From contig NZ_QCYG01000013.1 of NCBI RefSeq assembly GCF_003072065.1, forward strand, positions 1 through 46,479: 46,479 bases of DNA. Reading direction: 5' to 3'. Below, one piece after another: positions 8,126-18,886 of this stretch; position 1 is the first letter of the stretch; each line of letters starts with the position of its first letter. The position numbers and the translations under genes were made by a program. Under the pieces are notes generated by a model, which was not told the DNA's origin, searched no databases, and saw only the letters and a list, made by a program, of their open reading frames with translations. Source of the stretch: Thalassorhabdomicrobium marinisediminis. GTDB taxonomy: Bacteria > Pseudomonadota > Alphaproteobacteria > Rhodobacterales > Rhodobacteraceae.

Positions 8126-9685
8126 ATGACCGATCATGTATTGATCTTCGACACGACGCTGCGCGACGGCGAGCAATCCCCCGGCGCGACCATGACCCAC
8201 GCGGAAAAGCTGGAAATCGCCGAAATGCTCGACGACATGGGCGTGGACATCATCGAAGCGGGCTTTCCCATCGCTTCCGAAGGCGACTTCAACGCCGTGG
8301 CCGAGATCGCCAAACGGGCAAAATCCGCGCAGATCTGCGGGCTGAGCCGCGCCAACTTCAAGGACATCGACCGCTGTTGGGAGGCCGTGAAACACGCGGG
8401 CAACCCGCGCATCCACACCTTCATCGGCACCTCGCCCCTGCACCGGGCGATCCCCAACCTCGACATGGACCAGATGGCCGAACGCATCCACGACTGCGTG
8501 ACCCACGCCCGCAACCTGTGCGACAATGTGCAATGGTCCAGCATGGATGCCACCCGCACCGAATGGGATTTCCTCAAGCGCACGGTGGACATCGCCATCA
8601 AAGCCGGCGCGACCACGATCAATATCCCCGACACCGTGGGCTACACCGAACCGGGCGAAAGCGCCGATCTGATCCGCCGCCTGCTGGAAGAGGTCGAGAA
8701 CGCCGAGACGGTAATTTTCTCGACCCATTGTCACAACGATCTGGGCATGGCGACGGCCAACAGCCTCGCCGCTGTGAACGGCGGCGCGCGGCAGATCGAA
8801 TGCACGATCAACGGGCTGGGCGAGCGGGCGGGCAACACCGCGCTGGAAGAGGTCGTGATGGCCCTGCGCGTGCGCAACGACGTCATGCCCTATGACACGA
8901 AGATCGACACCACGAAGATCATGAATATCTCGCGCCGTGTCGCCACCGTCTCGGGCTTTCCGGTGCAGTTCAACAAGGCCATCGTCGGCAAGAACGCCTT
9001 CGCCCACGAGTCCGGCATCCATCAGGACGGCATGTTGAAAAACCGCGAGACCTTCGAGGTGATGAAACCCGAGGATGTGGGCCTGACCGGAACCTCCCTG
9101 CCGCTGGGCAAGCACTCGGGCCGGGCTGCGCTGCGCGACAAGCTGGGCAAACTGGGCTTCGAGATGGGCGACAATGAGCTCAAGGACATTTTCGTCCGGT
9201 TCAAGGATCTGGCCGACCGCAAGAAAGAGGTGTTCGACGAAGACCTGATCGCGCTGGTACACCAGAACAGCAGCGACGACGATCACCTCAAGCTGAAAGA
9301 CCTCACCGTGATCTGCGGCATGTCCGGCCCGCAAAAGGCCACGATGGTGCTGGAAGTGGGCGGCACCGACCAGACCATTCAGGCCACCGGCGATGGCCCC
9401 GTGGACGCGACCTTCAACGCGGTCAAGGAACTCTACCCCCACGCCGCGCGCCTGCAACTCTATCAGGTCCACGCCGTGACCGAGGGCACCGACGCTCAGG
9501 CGACGGTGTCTGTCCGGATGGAGGAAGAAGGCCGCATCGCCACGGGTCAATCCGCCGACACCGACACTGTCGTCGCTTCGGCGCGGGCCTATATCAACGC
9601 GCTCAACCGGTTGATCCTGCGTCGCCAACGCACTGGCCCGGGCGCGGATGCCAGGGAAATCCGCTATACGGATGCGGGCGAATAG
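8126..9685 (+). CDS. leuA: 2-isopropylmalate synthase
   Basis: A 519-residue cytoplasmic enzyme that condenses acetyl-CoA with 2-oxoisovalerate, the first committed step of leucine synthesis. The N-terminal TIM barrel starts with DTTLRDGEQSPG (metal-binding D14, Q17 region) and carries the HxH metal ligands H201 and H203 (STHCHNDLG). The C-terminal third (about 390-510) is the LeuA regulatory domain that binds leucine (VTEGTDAQATVSVRM, then ADTDTVVASARAYINALN). Length is typical. AAGGA lies before the ATG. Control is by transcription attenuation through leuL and the hairpin upstream, plus allosteric leucine feedback. Confidence 0.95.
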   Translation: MTDHVLIFDTTLRDGEQSPGATMTHAEKLEIAEMLDDMGVDIIEAGFPIASEGDFNAVAEIAKRAKSAQICGLSRANFKDIDRCWEAVKHAGNPRIHTFIGTSPLHRAIPNLDMDQMAERIHDCVTHARNLCDNVQWSSMDATRTEWDFLKRTVDIAIKAGATTINIPDTVGYTEPGESADLIRRLLEEVENAETVIFSTHCHNDLGMATANSLAAVNGGARQIECTINGLGERAGNTALEEVVMALRVRNDVMPYDTKIDTTKIMNISRRVATVSGFPVQFNKAIVGKNAFAHESGIHQDGMLKNRETFEVMKPEDVGLTGTSLPLGKHSGRAALRDKLGKLGFEMGDNELKDIFVRFKDLADRKKEVFDEDLIALVHQNSSDDDHLKLKDLTVICGMSGPQKATMVLEVGGTDQTIQATGDGPVDATFNAVKELYPHAARLQLYQVHAVTEGTDAQATVSVRMEEEGRIATGQSADTDTVVASARAYINALNRLILRRQRTGPGADAREIRYTDAGE

Positions 9686-9720
9686 CGGGTCTTGGCGCAG
9701 CGTTTGCCCCACCCGTTCCA

Positions 9721-9743
9721 GCCGCGGCGCCCGTCGCCGCGGC
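9721..9743 (+). other. GC-rich hairpin after leuA
   Basis: A 9-bp perfect inverted repeat (9721-9729 with 9735-9743, 5-base loop) lies 36 bases after the leuA stop. There is no T-run, so it may be a mRNA-stabilising 3' end or a rho-dependent boundary before mreB. Confidence 0.35.
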
Positions 9744-9813
9744 CCCCCGCGCGGCGGAATAACGCCATCGGACCGGCTGCCCCCCTTTCGCGCAGGGCGT
9801 CATCGCCATATAA

Positions 9814-10914
<1,101 letters not shown>

Positions 10915-10931
10915 AGTTTGCGGGGACGACC

Positions 10932-11882
10932 GTGGCCCGGGACCGACAAACAGGCGAGGATTACGTAAGCCCCGTCCGGCGCTTGCTGGTCGGCGTGCTG
11001 GTGCTGTTCCTGCTGGGGACCTTCGTGATCTGGCGCATCGACAATCCGCGGGTGGAACGGTTCCGCATGATGGTCATCGACCGGGTCGTGCCCAGTTTCG
11101 ACTGGGCCATGGCCCCGGTGACCGGCATCGCCAACCTGCTGGCGGATTTCCAATCTTATCAACGCCTTGCGCAACAGAACGTGGATCTGCGGCGGGAATT
11201 GCAGGACATGAAAAGCTGGCGCGAGGCGGCGATCCAGCTGGATCAGGAAAACGCCCGTCTGCGGGATCTGATCAACGTGCAGATGGACCCGCAACTGACC
11301 CGGATCACCGGCGTGGTGATGGCCGACTCCGGCTCTCCGTTCCGGCAGACCGTGCTGCTCAACGTGGGCGCGCGCGACGGCATCCTTGACGGCTGGCCGG
11401 CGATGGACGGGATCGGGCTGGTGGGGCGGATCTCCGGCGTCGGGCAGGAAACCTCGCGCGTGATCCTTGTGACCGACACCTCAAGCCAGATCGCGGTGTC
11501 GATCCAGCCCTCGGGGCAGCGGGCGATCCTGACCGGCGACAACACGATCAACCCGCTGCTAGAATTCATCGAGGACCCCGACCTTGTGAAGCCCGGCGAC
11601 CGGGTGGTGACCTCGGGCGATGGCGGCGTGTTTCCGGCGGACCTGCTGGTGGGACAACTGGCGCGGGGCACCGACGGCCGGTTCCGCGCGCGCCTCTCGG
11701 CCGATCTGGAACGGCTCGAGTTCCTGCGCGTCCTGCGCTCGCAACCCACCGCGCGGATCGAGGATGCGGGCACGCTTCTGGCCCCGATGATCCCGCCGCA
11801 GCCCCCCGCCCCCGAGGGCGAGACGCCCGAGACCTCCGACGCGCCGGATGGCACCGAGACGGCGGACAGCACCGATGGCTGA
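10932..11882 (+). CDS. mreC: rod shape-determining protein MreC
   Basis: A 316-residue bitopic membrane protein of the elongasome. One transmembrane helix (about residues 18-37, LLVGVLVLFLLGTFVIW) is followed by a coiled coil (about 68-105) and the two beta-barrel MreC core (about 115-270, with GVVMADSGSPFRQTVLLNVG and VKPGDRVVTSGDGGVFPADLLVG). The last 45 residues are Pro/Glu-rich and likely disordered. The start is GTG with GGGGA upstream. It overlaps mreD by 8 bases, which suggests translational coupling. Confidence 0.95.
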   Translation: MARDRQTGEDYVSPVRRLLVGVLVLFLLGTFVIWRIDNPRVERFRMMVIDRVVPSFDWAMAPVTGIANLLADFQSYQRLAQQNVDLRRELQDMKSWREAAIQLDQENARLRDLINVQMDPQLTRITGVVMADSGSPFRQTVLLNVGARDGILDGWPAMDGIGLVGRISGVGQETSRVILVTDTSSQIAVSIQPSGQRAILTGDNTINPLLEFIEDPDLVKPGDRVVTSGDGGVFPADLLVGQLARGTDGRFRARLSADLERLEFLRVLRSQPTARIEDAGTLLAPMIPPQPPAPEGETPETSDAPDGTETADSTDG

Positions 11883-12501
11883 GACTTCGGTCACCCGCCG
11901 CCGCATCATCGGCCGCATCACATATCTTGCGCTGGCGTTGCTCATCCTTTTCGTGCAGCTGATCCCGCTCGACACGGTGCCGCCCGGCCTTGGGGGCACC
12001 TCTTTGCTGCCAATCACCCAGCCCCGCGCCCTTGCGGGAACCGAGACCGAGGTGCTGTTCGATCCGGCCCGCTGGATCGGCCCCGACGTGCTGCTGCTGC
12101 TGACGCTGGCCTGGGTCGTGCGGCGACCCTCTTTCGTTTCGGCGCTGGCCGTCGCGGCGGTCTATCTTCTGGCGGACATGCTGTTGCAACGGCCCCCCGG
12201 CCTCTGGTCCGGGCTGGTGCTGATCCTGACCGAGACCCTGCGCCGCCGTGCGCGCAGCCTTTGGACGCTGCCGTTCATGCTGGAATGGGCGACCGTCGCG
12301 GGCGGCGTGATCGCCATTTCGGCGGTTTATCGCCTTGTCCTGTCCTTGGCGGTGGTGCCGCAGCCCCCTCTGGGGCTGACTTTGCTGCACCTGATGATTA
12401 CATTGGCGCTCTATCCGGCGGCGGTGTTCCTGTCTTATGCCCTGTTTGGCGTAAGCCGCCCCGCCCCGGGCGAAGTTGACGCATTGGGGCACAGATTATG
12501 A
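11875..12501 (+). CDS. mreD: rod shape-determining protein MreD
   Basis: A 208-residue polytopic inner-membrane protein with about five or six hydrophobic helices, the third member of the Mre complex. Sequence identity in the MreD family is low, so the call leans on position between mreC and mrdA as well as on hydrophobicity. The ATG at 11875 was chosen over the upstream in-frame codon at 11848 because it gives the normal length and an 8-base overlap with mreC. Its TGA overlaps the mrdA ATG (ATGA). Confidence 0.88.
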   Translation: MAETSVTRRRIIGRITYLALALLILFVQLIPLDTVPPGLGGTSLLPITQPRALAGTETEVLFDPARWIGPDVLLLLTLAWVVRRPSFVSALAVAAVYLLADMLLQRPPGLWSGLVLILTETLRRRARSLWTLPFMLEWATVAGGVIAISAVYRLVLSLAVVPQPPLGLTLLHLMITLALYPAAVFLSYALFGVSRPAPGEVDALGHRL

Positions 12502-14462
12502 AGCGCGGGCCACGGGAAACGGCAGACAGCAGTCGCCGCCTGACACGGCGGTCGATCCTGCTGGGCACGGCGCAGCTTGGCATCGTCGGGGTGCTGGGCG
12601 CGCGGATGAGCTCGATGCAGGTCGATCAGGCCGACACCTACCGGATGCTGGCCGAGGAAAACCGCATCAACATCGGGCTGATACCCCCCGCGCGCGGGAT
12701 CATCTACGACATCAACGGCGTCGTGCTGGCGGACAATGAGCAGCATTATTCCATCGTCATGACGCGCGAGGGCGCGGGCGACGTGGATGAGGTTCTGGCA
12801 CGGCTGGGCCGCTTGATCTCCCTTGACCCCGAAAAGCTCGAAAAGGCGCGCGAAGAACTCAAGGTGCGCTCGGCCTTCGTGCCGGTGACCGTCGCCGAAC
12901 GCATCTCGTGGGAGGATCTCGCCCGCGTCACCGTGAACGCCCCCGCCCTGCCCGGCGTCGTGGCCGAACACGGGCGCAGCCGCCACTACCCGCAAGGGGC
13001 CGATCTGGCCCATGTGGTCGGCTACGTCGGCCCGGTCAGCGATTATGACCTCAGCCGGATCGACGATCAGGACCCGCTGTTGCAGATTCCCCGGTTCCAG
13101 ATCGGTAAGACGATGGTGGAAAACCAGCTTGAGCAGGAACTGCGCGGATCGGCGGGCACCAAACGGGTCGAGGTGAACGCCGCCGGCCGGGTGATGCGCG
13201 AACTGGACCGCGTGGAAGGCATCCCCGGCGCCGATGTGCAACTGACCATCGACGCGCGGCTACAGAACTACATGCATGCGCGGCTTGACGGGGAATCGGC
13301 GGCCGCCATCGTCATCGACGTGACCAATGGCGACATCAAGGGCCTTGCCTCAACCCCCGCTTTCGATCCCAACGTCTTCGTGCAGGGCATCTCGACCAGC
13401 CTCTGGAATGAGCTGAACGAGCGTGACATCGACAGCCAGCTGCACCGCAGACCACTGGCGGCCAAGGCGGTGCAGGGCACCTACCCGCCCGGCTCGACCT
13501 TCAAGATGGTCACCGCCCTTGCCGCGCTTGAGGATGGCGTGATTCAGGCGGACGATACGGTGCGCTGCGTCGGGCATATCGACGTGTTCGACGTCCGGTT
13601 CCACTGCTGGAAACGGGCCGGACACGGCAACATGAACCTCAACGACAGCCTGAAGCATTCCTGCGACGTCTATTACTACGACATCGCCCAGCGCGTGGGC
13701 ATCGACAAGATGGCCGCCATGGGCCGCAAGCTGGGACTGGGCGAGCGGCACGATTTGCCGCTGTCCGCGATCCGGTCGGGCATCATGCCCGACAAGGCGT
13801 GGAAACGCGCGGCCCGGGGGGAGGATTGGCGCATCGGCGATACGGTCAACGCCAGCATCGGTCAGGGCTATGTGGCGACCTCGCCGCTGCAACTGGCGGT
13901 GATGACCGCGCGGATCGCCACCGGACGTTCGGTCAAGCCGCGTCTGGTGCGCTCCATCGGCGGGGTCGAACAGCCCTCGGGCGCGGGCGAGAGCCTCGGG
14001 CTGAACGAAAACAACCTGCGCCGGGTGCGGCGCGCGATGTTCGACGTCTCCAACAACAATCGCGGCACCGCCTACCGGTCGCGCATCGCGGTCGAGGAAT
14101 TCAAGATGGCGGGCAAGACCGGCACCAGTCAGGTGCGCCGCATCACCGCCGAGGAACGCCGCGCCGGGGTGACCCGCAACGCCGACCTGCCGTGGAACCG
14201 CCGGGATCACGCGCTCTTCGTGGCCTTCGCCCCGGCGGACAATCCGAAATATGCGGTCGCGGTGGTGGTGGAACATGGCGGCGGTGGGTCGACCGTTGCG
14301 GCCCCGATCGCCCGCGACGTGATGCTGCAGGCGCTCTATGACGGCACTCCCCCGCTTGAGGCCTATCCGTCGGCCGTGCGCGGCCGGATCGCGGAGCAGC
14401 AGAAACACATTGCAACCATGCTGCGCGACATCCGGCCCGGCCCGACCGTCGAAGAAGCCTGA
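12498..14462 (+). CDS. mrdA: penicillin-binding protein 2, elongation transpeptidase
   Basis: A 654-residue class B penicillin-binding protein that cross-links peptidoglycan during lateral wall growth, partner of RodA. An N-terminal membrane helix (about 18-37) precedes the dimerisation/pedestal domain and the transpeptidase domain. Catalytic motifs are all present: SxxK as S333-T-F-K336, SxN-type as SCD in LKHSCDVYYYD, and KTG at 540-542 (GKTGTSQV). Start ATG shares ATGA with the mreD stop. beta-Lactams such as mecillinam target this class. Confidence 0.96.
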   Translation: MKRGPRETADSSRRLTRRSILLGTAQLGIVGVLGARMSSMQVDQADTYRMLAEENRINIGLIPPARGIIYDINGVVLADNEQHYSIVMTREGAGDVDEVLARLGRLISLDPEKLEKAREELKVRSAFVPVTVAERISWEDLARVTVNAPALPGVVAEHGRSRHYPQGADLAHVVGYVGPVSDYDLSRIDDQDPLLQIPRFQIGKTMVENQLEQELRGSAGTKRVEVNAAGRVMRELDRVEGIPGADVQLTIDARLQNYMHARLDGESAAAIVIDVTNGDIKGLASTPAFDPNVFVQGISTSLWNELNERDIDSQLHRRPLAAKAVQGTYPPGSTFKMVTALAALEDGVIQADDTVRCVGHIDVFDVRFHCWKRAGHGNMNLNDSLKHSCDVYYYDIAQRVGIDKMAAMGRKLGLGERHDLPLSAIRSGIMPDKAWKRAARGEDWRIGDTVNASIGQGYVATSPLQLAVMTARIATGRSVKPRLVRSIGGVEQPSGAGESLGLNENNLRRVRRAMFDVSNNNRGTAYRSRIAVEEFKMAGKTGTSQVRRITAEERRAGVTRNADLPWNRRDHALFVAFAPADNPKYAVAVVVEHGGGGSTVAAPIARDVMLQALYDGTPPLEAYPSAVRGRIAEQQKHIATMLRDIRPGPTVEEA

Positions 14463-14468
14463 CGCCGC

Positions 14469-15608
14469 ATGTCCTATCTTGAATATCAGGTCAAATCCGT
14501 CCCCTCCGGTCTGCGTAAGCTGCTGGCGCTGAACTGGCCGCTGATCTTCCTGATCACCGCCGTCTCGGCCTTCGGTTTTGTAATGCTCTATTCGGTGGCC
14601 GGAGGGTCCATGCGGCCCTGGGCGGTGGCGCAAGCGCAGCGTTTCGGCCTTGGTATGGTGATCATGCTGGCCATGGCGATGGTGCCGATCTGGTTCTGGC
14701 GCAACATGTCCGTGGTCAGCTACGGCATCGCGCTGGTGCTGCTGGTGCTGGTGGACCTCATCGGGGTTGAGAGGAACGGCTCACAACGCTGGCTCGACCT
14801 TGGCCCAATGGACCTGCAACCCTCCGAGATGATGAAAATCTCGCTGATCATGCTTTTGGCGGCCTATTACGACTGGCTGCCGCTGCACAAGGTCAGCCGC
14901 CCGTTCTGGATCCTTGTGCCGCTGCTGTTCATCGCAGCGCCCGCCTACCTCGTGCTGGCACAACCGGACCTTGGGACGACGATGCTGATGGTCGCGGGCG
15001 GCGGCGCGATCATGTTTCTGGCCGGCGTTCACTGGGGCTATTTCGCGACGGTCATCGCCGCCGTCGTCGCGCTCGTGACGGCGGTGTTCCAGTCGCGCGG
15101 CACCGCGTGGCAGATCCTCAAGGACTACCAGTATCGCCGGATCGATACGTTCCTGGACCCCACGCAGGACCCGCTGGGCGCGGGCTACCACATCACGCAA
15201 GCGAAAATCGCTTTGGGCTCAGGCGGCTGGACCGGACGGGGCTTCATGCAGGGCACGCAAAGCCGGCTGAACTTCCTGCCGGAAAAACACACCGACTTCA
15301 TCTTCACCACGCTGGCCGAGGAATTCGGCTTTCTCGGCGCCTTCGGCCTGTTGATCCTGTATGCGCTGATCATCCTGTTCTGCGTGCAATCGGCGGTCAC
15401 CAACAAGGACCGTTTCGCGGCGCTTCTGACCATGGGCGTGGCGGTGGCCTTCTTTTTGTTCTTCGCGGTGAACATGGCCATGGTCATGGGGCTGGCCCCG
15501 GTCGTCGGGGTGCCCTTGCCCCTTGTCAGTTACGGCGGCTCTGCCATGCTGGTGCTGATGGTCGCCTTCGGCCTCGTCCAGTCTGCCCACGTCCACAAGC
15601 CGCGATAG
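14469..15608 (+). CDS. rodA: peptidoglycan glycosyltransferase RodA (SEDS)
   Basis: A 379-residue polytopic SEDS-family membrane enzyme that polymerises lipid II into glycan strands for cell elongation, working with PBP2. Hallmarks include QPDLGTTMLM, the PEKHTDFIF loop and the C-terminal GVPLPLVSYGGSAML. About ten membrane helices are evident. It begins 6 bases after the mrdA stop and ends the elongasome operon, although the dehydrogenase gene follows after only 9 bases. Confidence 0.96.
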   Translation: MSYLEYQVKSVPSGLRKLLALNWPLIFLITAVSAFGFVMLYSVAGGSMRPWAVAQAQRFGLGMVIMLAMAMVPIWFWRNMSVVSYGIALVLLVLVDLIGVERNGSQRWLDLGPMDLQPSEMMKISLIMLLAAYYDWLPLHKVSRPFWILVPLLFIAAPAYLVLAQPDLGTTMLMVAGGGAIMFLAGVHWGYFATVIAAVVALVTAVFQSRGTAWQILKDYQYRRIDTFLDPTQDPLGAGYHITQAKIALGSGGWTGRGFMQGTQSRLNFLPEKHTDFIFTTLAEEFGFLGAFGLLILYALIILFCVQSAVTNKDRFAALLTMGVAVAFFLFFAVNMAMVMGLAPVVGVPLPLVSYGGSAMLVLMVAFGLVQSAHVHKPR

Positions 15609-15617
15609 GTTCCCCGC

Positions 15618-16556
15618 ATGTCTTCCACCCCGATCAAGGTGCTGTTCTCCGCAGGCGATGCCGCCTGGCCCGCCTACCGCAAAGCCCTGCCCAAGGCCTT
15701 CGCGCAACACAACCTCGACGTCGATCTGGCCCGCGATCATGCGCCCGGGACGGTGGATTACATCGTCGCCGCCCCCAACGGCCCGGTGCGCGACTTCACC
15801 CCCTACACGCGCTGCAAGGCGGTGCTGAACCTCTGGGCGGGGGTCGAGGATATCGCCCCGAACCGGACCCTGACGCAGCCGCTGGCGCGGATGGTCGACC
15901 CCGGATTGACCGCGGGGATGGTGGAATGGGTTGTCGCCCACACCTTGCGTCATCACATGGGCATCGACCTGCACATCCACGGACAGGACGGCCAATGGCG
16001 CGATCACGTGCCGCCCCTGGCACAAGACCGCCCGGTCACCATACTGGGGCTGGGCGAGTTGGGCACCGCCTGCGCGCAGGCGCTGGCGCAGCTTGGCTTT
16101 CCCGTCACGGGGTGGAGCCGGACGGCGAAATCCATCGACAATGTCACCTGCCTGTCCGGGGATGAAGGGCTGACCCCCGCCCTGCAGGATGCGGAAATCG
16201 TGGTGCTTCTGCTGCCCCTGACCGATGCGACCGAAAACATCCTCAACGCGCAAACACTGGCGCTGCTGGCCGACGGCGCTTTCGTCATCAACCCCGGCCG
16301 TGGCCCGCTCATTGACGACGGCGCGCTTCTCGCCGCGCTGGATCGCAACATCGCCCATGCCACGCTGGACGTGTTCCGCACCGAGCCTCTGCCCGCCGAT
16401 CACCCGTTCTGGGCCCATCCGCAGGTCACGGTGACGCCGCATATCGCCTCGGCCACGCGGCCCGAGACCTCGGCGCTCTGCATCGCCGACAACATCGCCC
16501 GCGGCGAAGCCGGACGCCCCTTCGCGCACCTCGTAGATCGCGCCCGAGGTTACTGA
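15618..16556 (+). CDS. glyoxylate/hydroxypyruvate reductase A-like 2-hydroxyacid dehydrogenase
   Basis: A 312-residue D-2-hydroxyacid dehydrogenase of the GhrA type, expected to reduce glyoxylate or hydroxypyruvate with NAD(P)H. The nucleotide loop is GLGELG at 144-149, and the catalytic set is R228 (NPGRG), E256 (FRTEPLP) and H275 (TVTPHIAS). The N-terminal domain with FxxGD-WPAYRKALP matches the GhrA branch. It may be cotranscribed with rodA, but a functional link is not evident. Confidence 0.85.
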   Translation: MSSTPIKVLFSAGDAAWPAYRKALPKAFAQHNLDVDLARDHAPGTVDYIVAAPNGPVRDFTPYTRCKAVLNLWAGVEDIAPNRTLTQPLARMVDPGLTAGMVEWVVAHTLRHHMGIDLHIHGQDGQWRDHVPPLAQDRPVTILGLGELGTACAQALAQLGFPVTGWSRTAKSIDNVTCLSGDEGLTPALQDAEIVVLLLPLTDATENILNAQTLALLADGAFVINPGRGPLIDDGALLAALDRNIAHATLDVFRTEPLPADHPFWAHPQVTVTPHIASATRPETSALCIADNIARGEAGRPFAHLVDRARGY

Positions 16557-16570
16557 GCAGCCCCATCTTT

Positions 16571-16626
16571 GCTTAAGAAATATCCCGGGGAGTCGCGCGC
16601 GCCCGCGCGCGGCGGGGCAGAGCCCC
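16571..16626. repeat. dispersed twin-hairpin intergenic repeat, copy 2
   Basis: AAGAAATATCCCGGGG is followed by a 7-bp stem (16594-16600 with 16605-16611, loop 4) and a second 5-bp stem GGGGC-AGA-GCCCC (16614-16626). This matches the layout of the copy at 7859-7915, although the stem sequences differ. It lies between the convergent dehydrogenase and SseB-like genes and probably serves as their shared transcript end. Confidence 0.5.
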
Positions 16627-16659
16627 CGTCCCCGCCCGCAAAGCCCGCCGCGTTACAGG

Positions 16660-17460
16660 CTAGTGCAGTTTGGGCGGCTTCGCCGGGTCCATGCCCGGGT
16701 TCGCACCGGGCTGGCTGGGCATCTGCGGCGTCGGCAAGTCGAACCGCAGCCCGACCTTGGCGATGCGTTCGGACACCGGATCGCCCCCCTCCAGATGCGC
16801 CACGTCCAACATGCCCGCGTCGATGCCCGAGAACACCAAAGCCTCATTCACGGCGGCGGTCAGCGCCGCTTCCGCGCCTTCGATCGTGCCGACAAAAGCC
16901 AGCATGTGCCCGCGCCCGCCGCCTTCATAGGTGACGCCGCACAGATAGGCCTCGACCGCCAGCCCGGCCGCCGTGGCAAGTTTGCGGTCAAGCGCCTGCA
17001 GCAAGCTGTCGGGCAATCCCCGCGGCGGGGTGAGTTCGGTGATCTGGCCCTCCACCTCTTCCGGGTCGCGGCCCAGCGTCTGGGCGAGCCAGTCCACCGC
17101 CTCGGCGGGGATCAGCATGGCCGAAGGCGCGACACCCATGTTCAGCGCCATGCCCATGTTCTGGCCTTCCAGCATCTGCGCCATCGCGCGGCCGGACAGG
17201 GCGGCATAGGGCGCGATGTCCTTGCCGTAGAACTCCGACATCCGCGCCTCGCGGTCGAAGATCAGCACATAGGACTGGTCCTCGACCTCGAAAGTCGCCG
17301 GGGTGATCCGGTCGCCCTCGGCCTCTTTCTCCAGCAACAAAAACACCTCGCTCTCGGCCAGCCGCTCATAGAACCGTAGGCGGGCGATGTCGTCTTCGTC
17401 GTTGGCAGCCATCGCCCCGTGGGCGCGGTCGATCTCGGTGATCTCAGTCTCGTCAGTCAT
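16660..17460 (-). CDS. SseB family protein
   Basis: A 266-residue soluble protein resembling the SseB N-terminal domain family. It contains FYERLAESEVFLLLEKEAEGD, the VLIFDREARMSEF segment and a MGMALNMGVAPSAMLIPAEAVDWL stretch. The C-terminal half has the GVTYEGGGRGHMLAF segment often found in the alphaproteobacterial version. The function is unknown; SseB was named as a possible enhancer of rhodanese-linked sensitivity, but this is weak evidence. Its start codon overlaps the uracil-DNA-glycosylase-like gene by 8 bases, so the two form an operon. Confidence 0.7.
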   Translation of the reverse strand: MTDETEITEIDRAHGAMAANDEDDIARLRFYERLAESEVFLLLEKEAEGDRITPATFEVEDQSYVLIFDREARMSEFYGKDIAPYAALSGRAMAQMLEGQNMGMALNMGVAPSAMLIPAEAVDWLAQTLGRDPEEVEGQITELTPPRGLPDSLLQALDRKLATAAGLAVEAYLCGVTYEGGGRGHMLAFVGTIEGAEAALTAAVNEALVFSGIDAGMLDVAHLEGGDPVSERIAKVGLRFDLPTPQMPSQPGANPGMDPAKPPKLH

Positions 17461-18046
17461 TCAGAACCTCTTTGACCCGGGCCTTCAGCGCGGGCAAAAC
17501 CTCTTCGCCGAACCAGGGATTCTTCGTCAGCCACCCGGTATTGCGCCACGACGGATGAGGCAAGACAAAGGTGTCCGGCGCATAGGCGCGCCAGTTCTGC
17601 ACGGTTTCCGTCACCCCCGCTTTCGTCCCCAGATGATACCGGTGCGCCGCCCCCCCGACGAGGACCCGCAACCGCACCTGCGGCAGTTCCGCCATCACCC
17701 GGTCATGCCATGTCTGGCCGCAGACCTTGGGCGGCGGCAGGTCGTAGCCCTGGGCATTGTAGCCCGGAAAGCAGAAGGCCATGGGCACGATCGCCACCCG
17801 CGACAGGTCGTAGAAGACCTCGGGCGGCATGCCCAGCCAGTCGCGCAGACGGTCGCCCGAGGCATCGGTGAAGGGCTTGCCGCTGCGATGCACCCGCAGG
17901 CCAGGCGCCTGCCCGGCAATCAATACCCGCGCGGTGGGGGTGAACCAGGGCACCGGGCGCGGCTGGTGGCGGGTCTTGGTTGCCGCGAACCGCTCGGCGC
18001 AGATGCGGCAATTCGTGATCTCGTCGCGCAGGGTCATCCCCGTCAT
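17453..18046 (-). CDS. uracil-DNA glycosylase family protein
   Basis: A 197-residue protein of the uracil-DNA-glycosylase fold. Motif 1 region is GQAPG at 45-49 (LIAGQAPGLRVHRSGKPF), and the C-terminal HPS motif (LPHPSWRN) supplies the residue that inserts into the minor groove. An N-terminal CxxC (NCRIC) is present but the full four-cysteine iron-sulfur set of family 4/5 enzymes is not apparent. Base specificity is therefore uncertain. First gene of a two-gene reverse-strand operon with the SseB-like gene. Confidence 0.75.
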   Translation of the reverse strand: MTGMTLRDEITNCRICAERFAATKTRHQPRPVPWFTPTARVLIAGQAPGLRVHRSGKPFTDASGDRLRDWLGMPPEVFYDLSRVAIVPMAFCFPGYNAQGYDLPPPKVCGQTWHDRVMAELPQVRLRVLVGGAAHRYHLGTKAGVTETVQNWRAYAPDTFVLPHPSWRNTGWLTKNPWFGEEVLPALKARVKEVLND

Positions 18047-18199
18047 GTAAGGTGCGGTGGCGAAATCTCCAACGGGGCGCCCGGAGCGGCGCGCCCATTC
18101 GCCATTGCAACAATGGCCCGACCATCGACATATTGTAGCCAGATTGCGAACCTATACCCGCAATCCATGGATCCCCCGCCCCCAAGGGGCAAACATCAG

Positions 18200-18886
18200 A
18201 TGAGGTCGGCTGCGGAAATGCTCGAGTTTGTGAACGTCAGCAAGTCCTTCTGGACCGGCACGCAGCGCAAGGTGATCCTTGACCGCGCCAGCTTTCGCGT
18301 GGAACTGGGCAATTCGCTGGGCATCCTTGCCCCCAACGGCACCGGCAAGACCACGATCATCAACATGATGGCGGGGCTGGAAAAACCGGACGAGGGCGAG
18401 ATCATTCGCCAAAGCCGCATTTCCTTTCCGCTGGGGTTCATGGGCGGCGTGGTCAGCCGCCACACCGCGCGCGAGAATTGCCGCTATATCGCGCGGCTCT
18501 ACGGGCTGGACCCGGACTACGTCGAAGCCTTCTGCCGCTGGATGGCCGGGATCAACGAATATTTCGACATGCCCGTGGGCACCTATTCCCAGGGCATGCG
18601 CGCGCGCTTTACCTTTTCATTGATGCTGGCGCTGGATTTTGACATCTATCTGATCGATGAAGGAATGCCCCAGACCACGGATGCCGAGTTCAACTGCAAG
18701 GCGGGGGAAGTGCTCAAAGAGCGCCTTGAGACCACAACGGTGATCATCGTGTCCCACCAAGCGAAGACGCTTGAACGATTCGCCAGATCGGCGGCGGTCC
18801 TGAAGGACGGCAAGTTGGTTATGTTTGACACCTTGGAAGAAGCGAAACAGCTCTATGACTACGAAGCCCAAGGCGCAGAAATTTAG
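18200..18886 (+). CDS. polysaccharide-export ABC transporter ATPase (KpsT/Wzt-like)
   Basis: A 228-residue ABC ATPase of the capsule/O-antigen export class. Walker A is APNGTGKTT at 44-52, the signature is TYSQGMRARF, Walker B is FDIYLIDEG, and the H-loop is VSHQAKTLERF. The short length without an added carbohydrate-binding domain matches KpsT/CtrD rather than Wzt. The matching permease (KpsM) is not in the window. The ATG at 18200 has AAGGGG 10 bases upstream. The next gene begins inside its last 32 bases in another frame. Confidence 0.85.
   Translation: MRSAAEMLEFVNVSKSFWTGTQRKVILDRASFRVELGNSLGILAPNGTGKTTIINMMAGLEKPDEGEIIRQSRISFPLGFMGGVVSRHTARENCRYIARLYGLDPDYVEAFCRWMAGINEYFDMPVGTYSQGMRARFTFSLMLALDFDIYLIDEGMPQTTDAEFNCKAGEVLKERLETTTVIIVSHQAKTLERFARSAAVLKDGKLVMFDTLEEAKQLYDYEAQGAEI

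Noticed and set aside
8075-9712. Reverse-strand frame of 545 codons opposite leuA
   Set aside because: leuA is certain from its motifs, and the antisense translation is His/Gly/Val-rich with no family resemblance.
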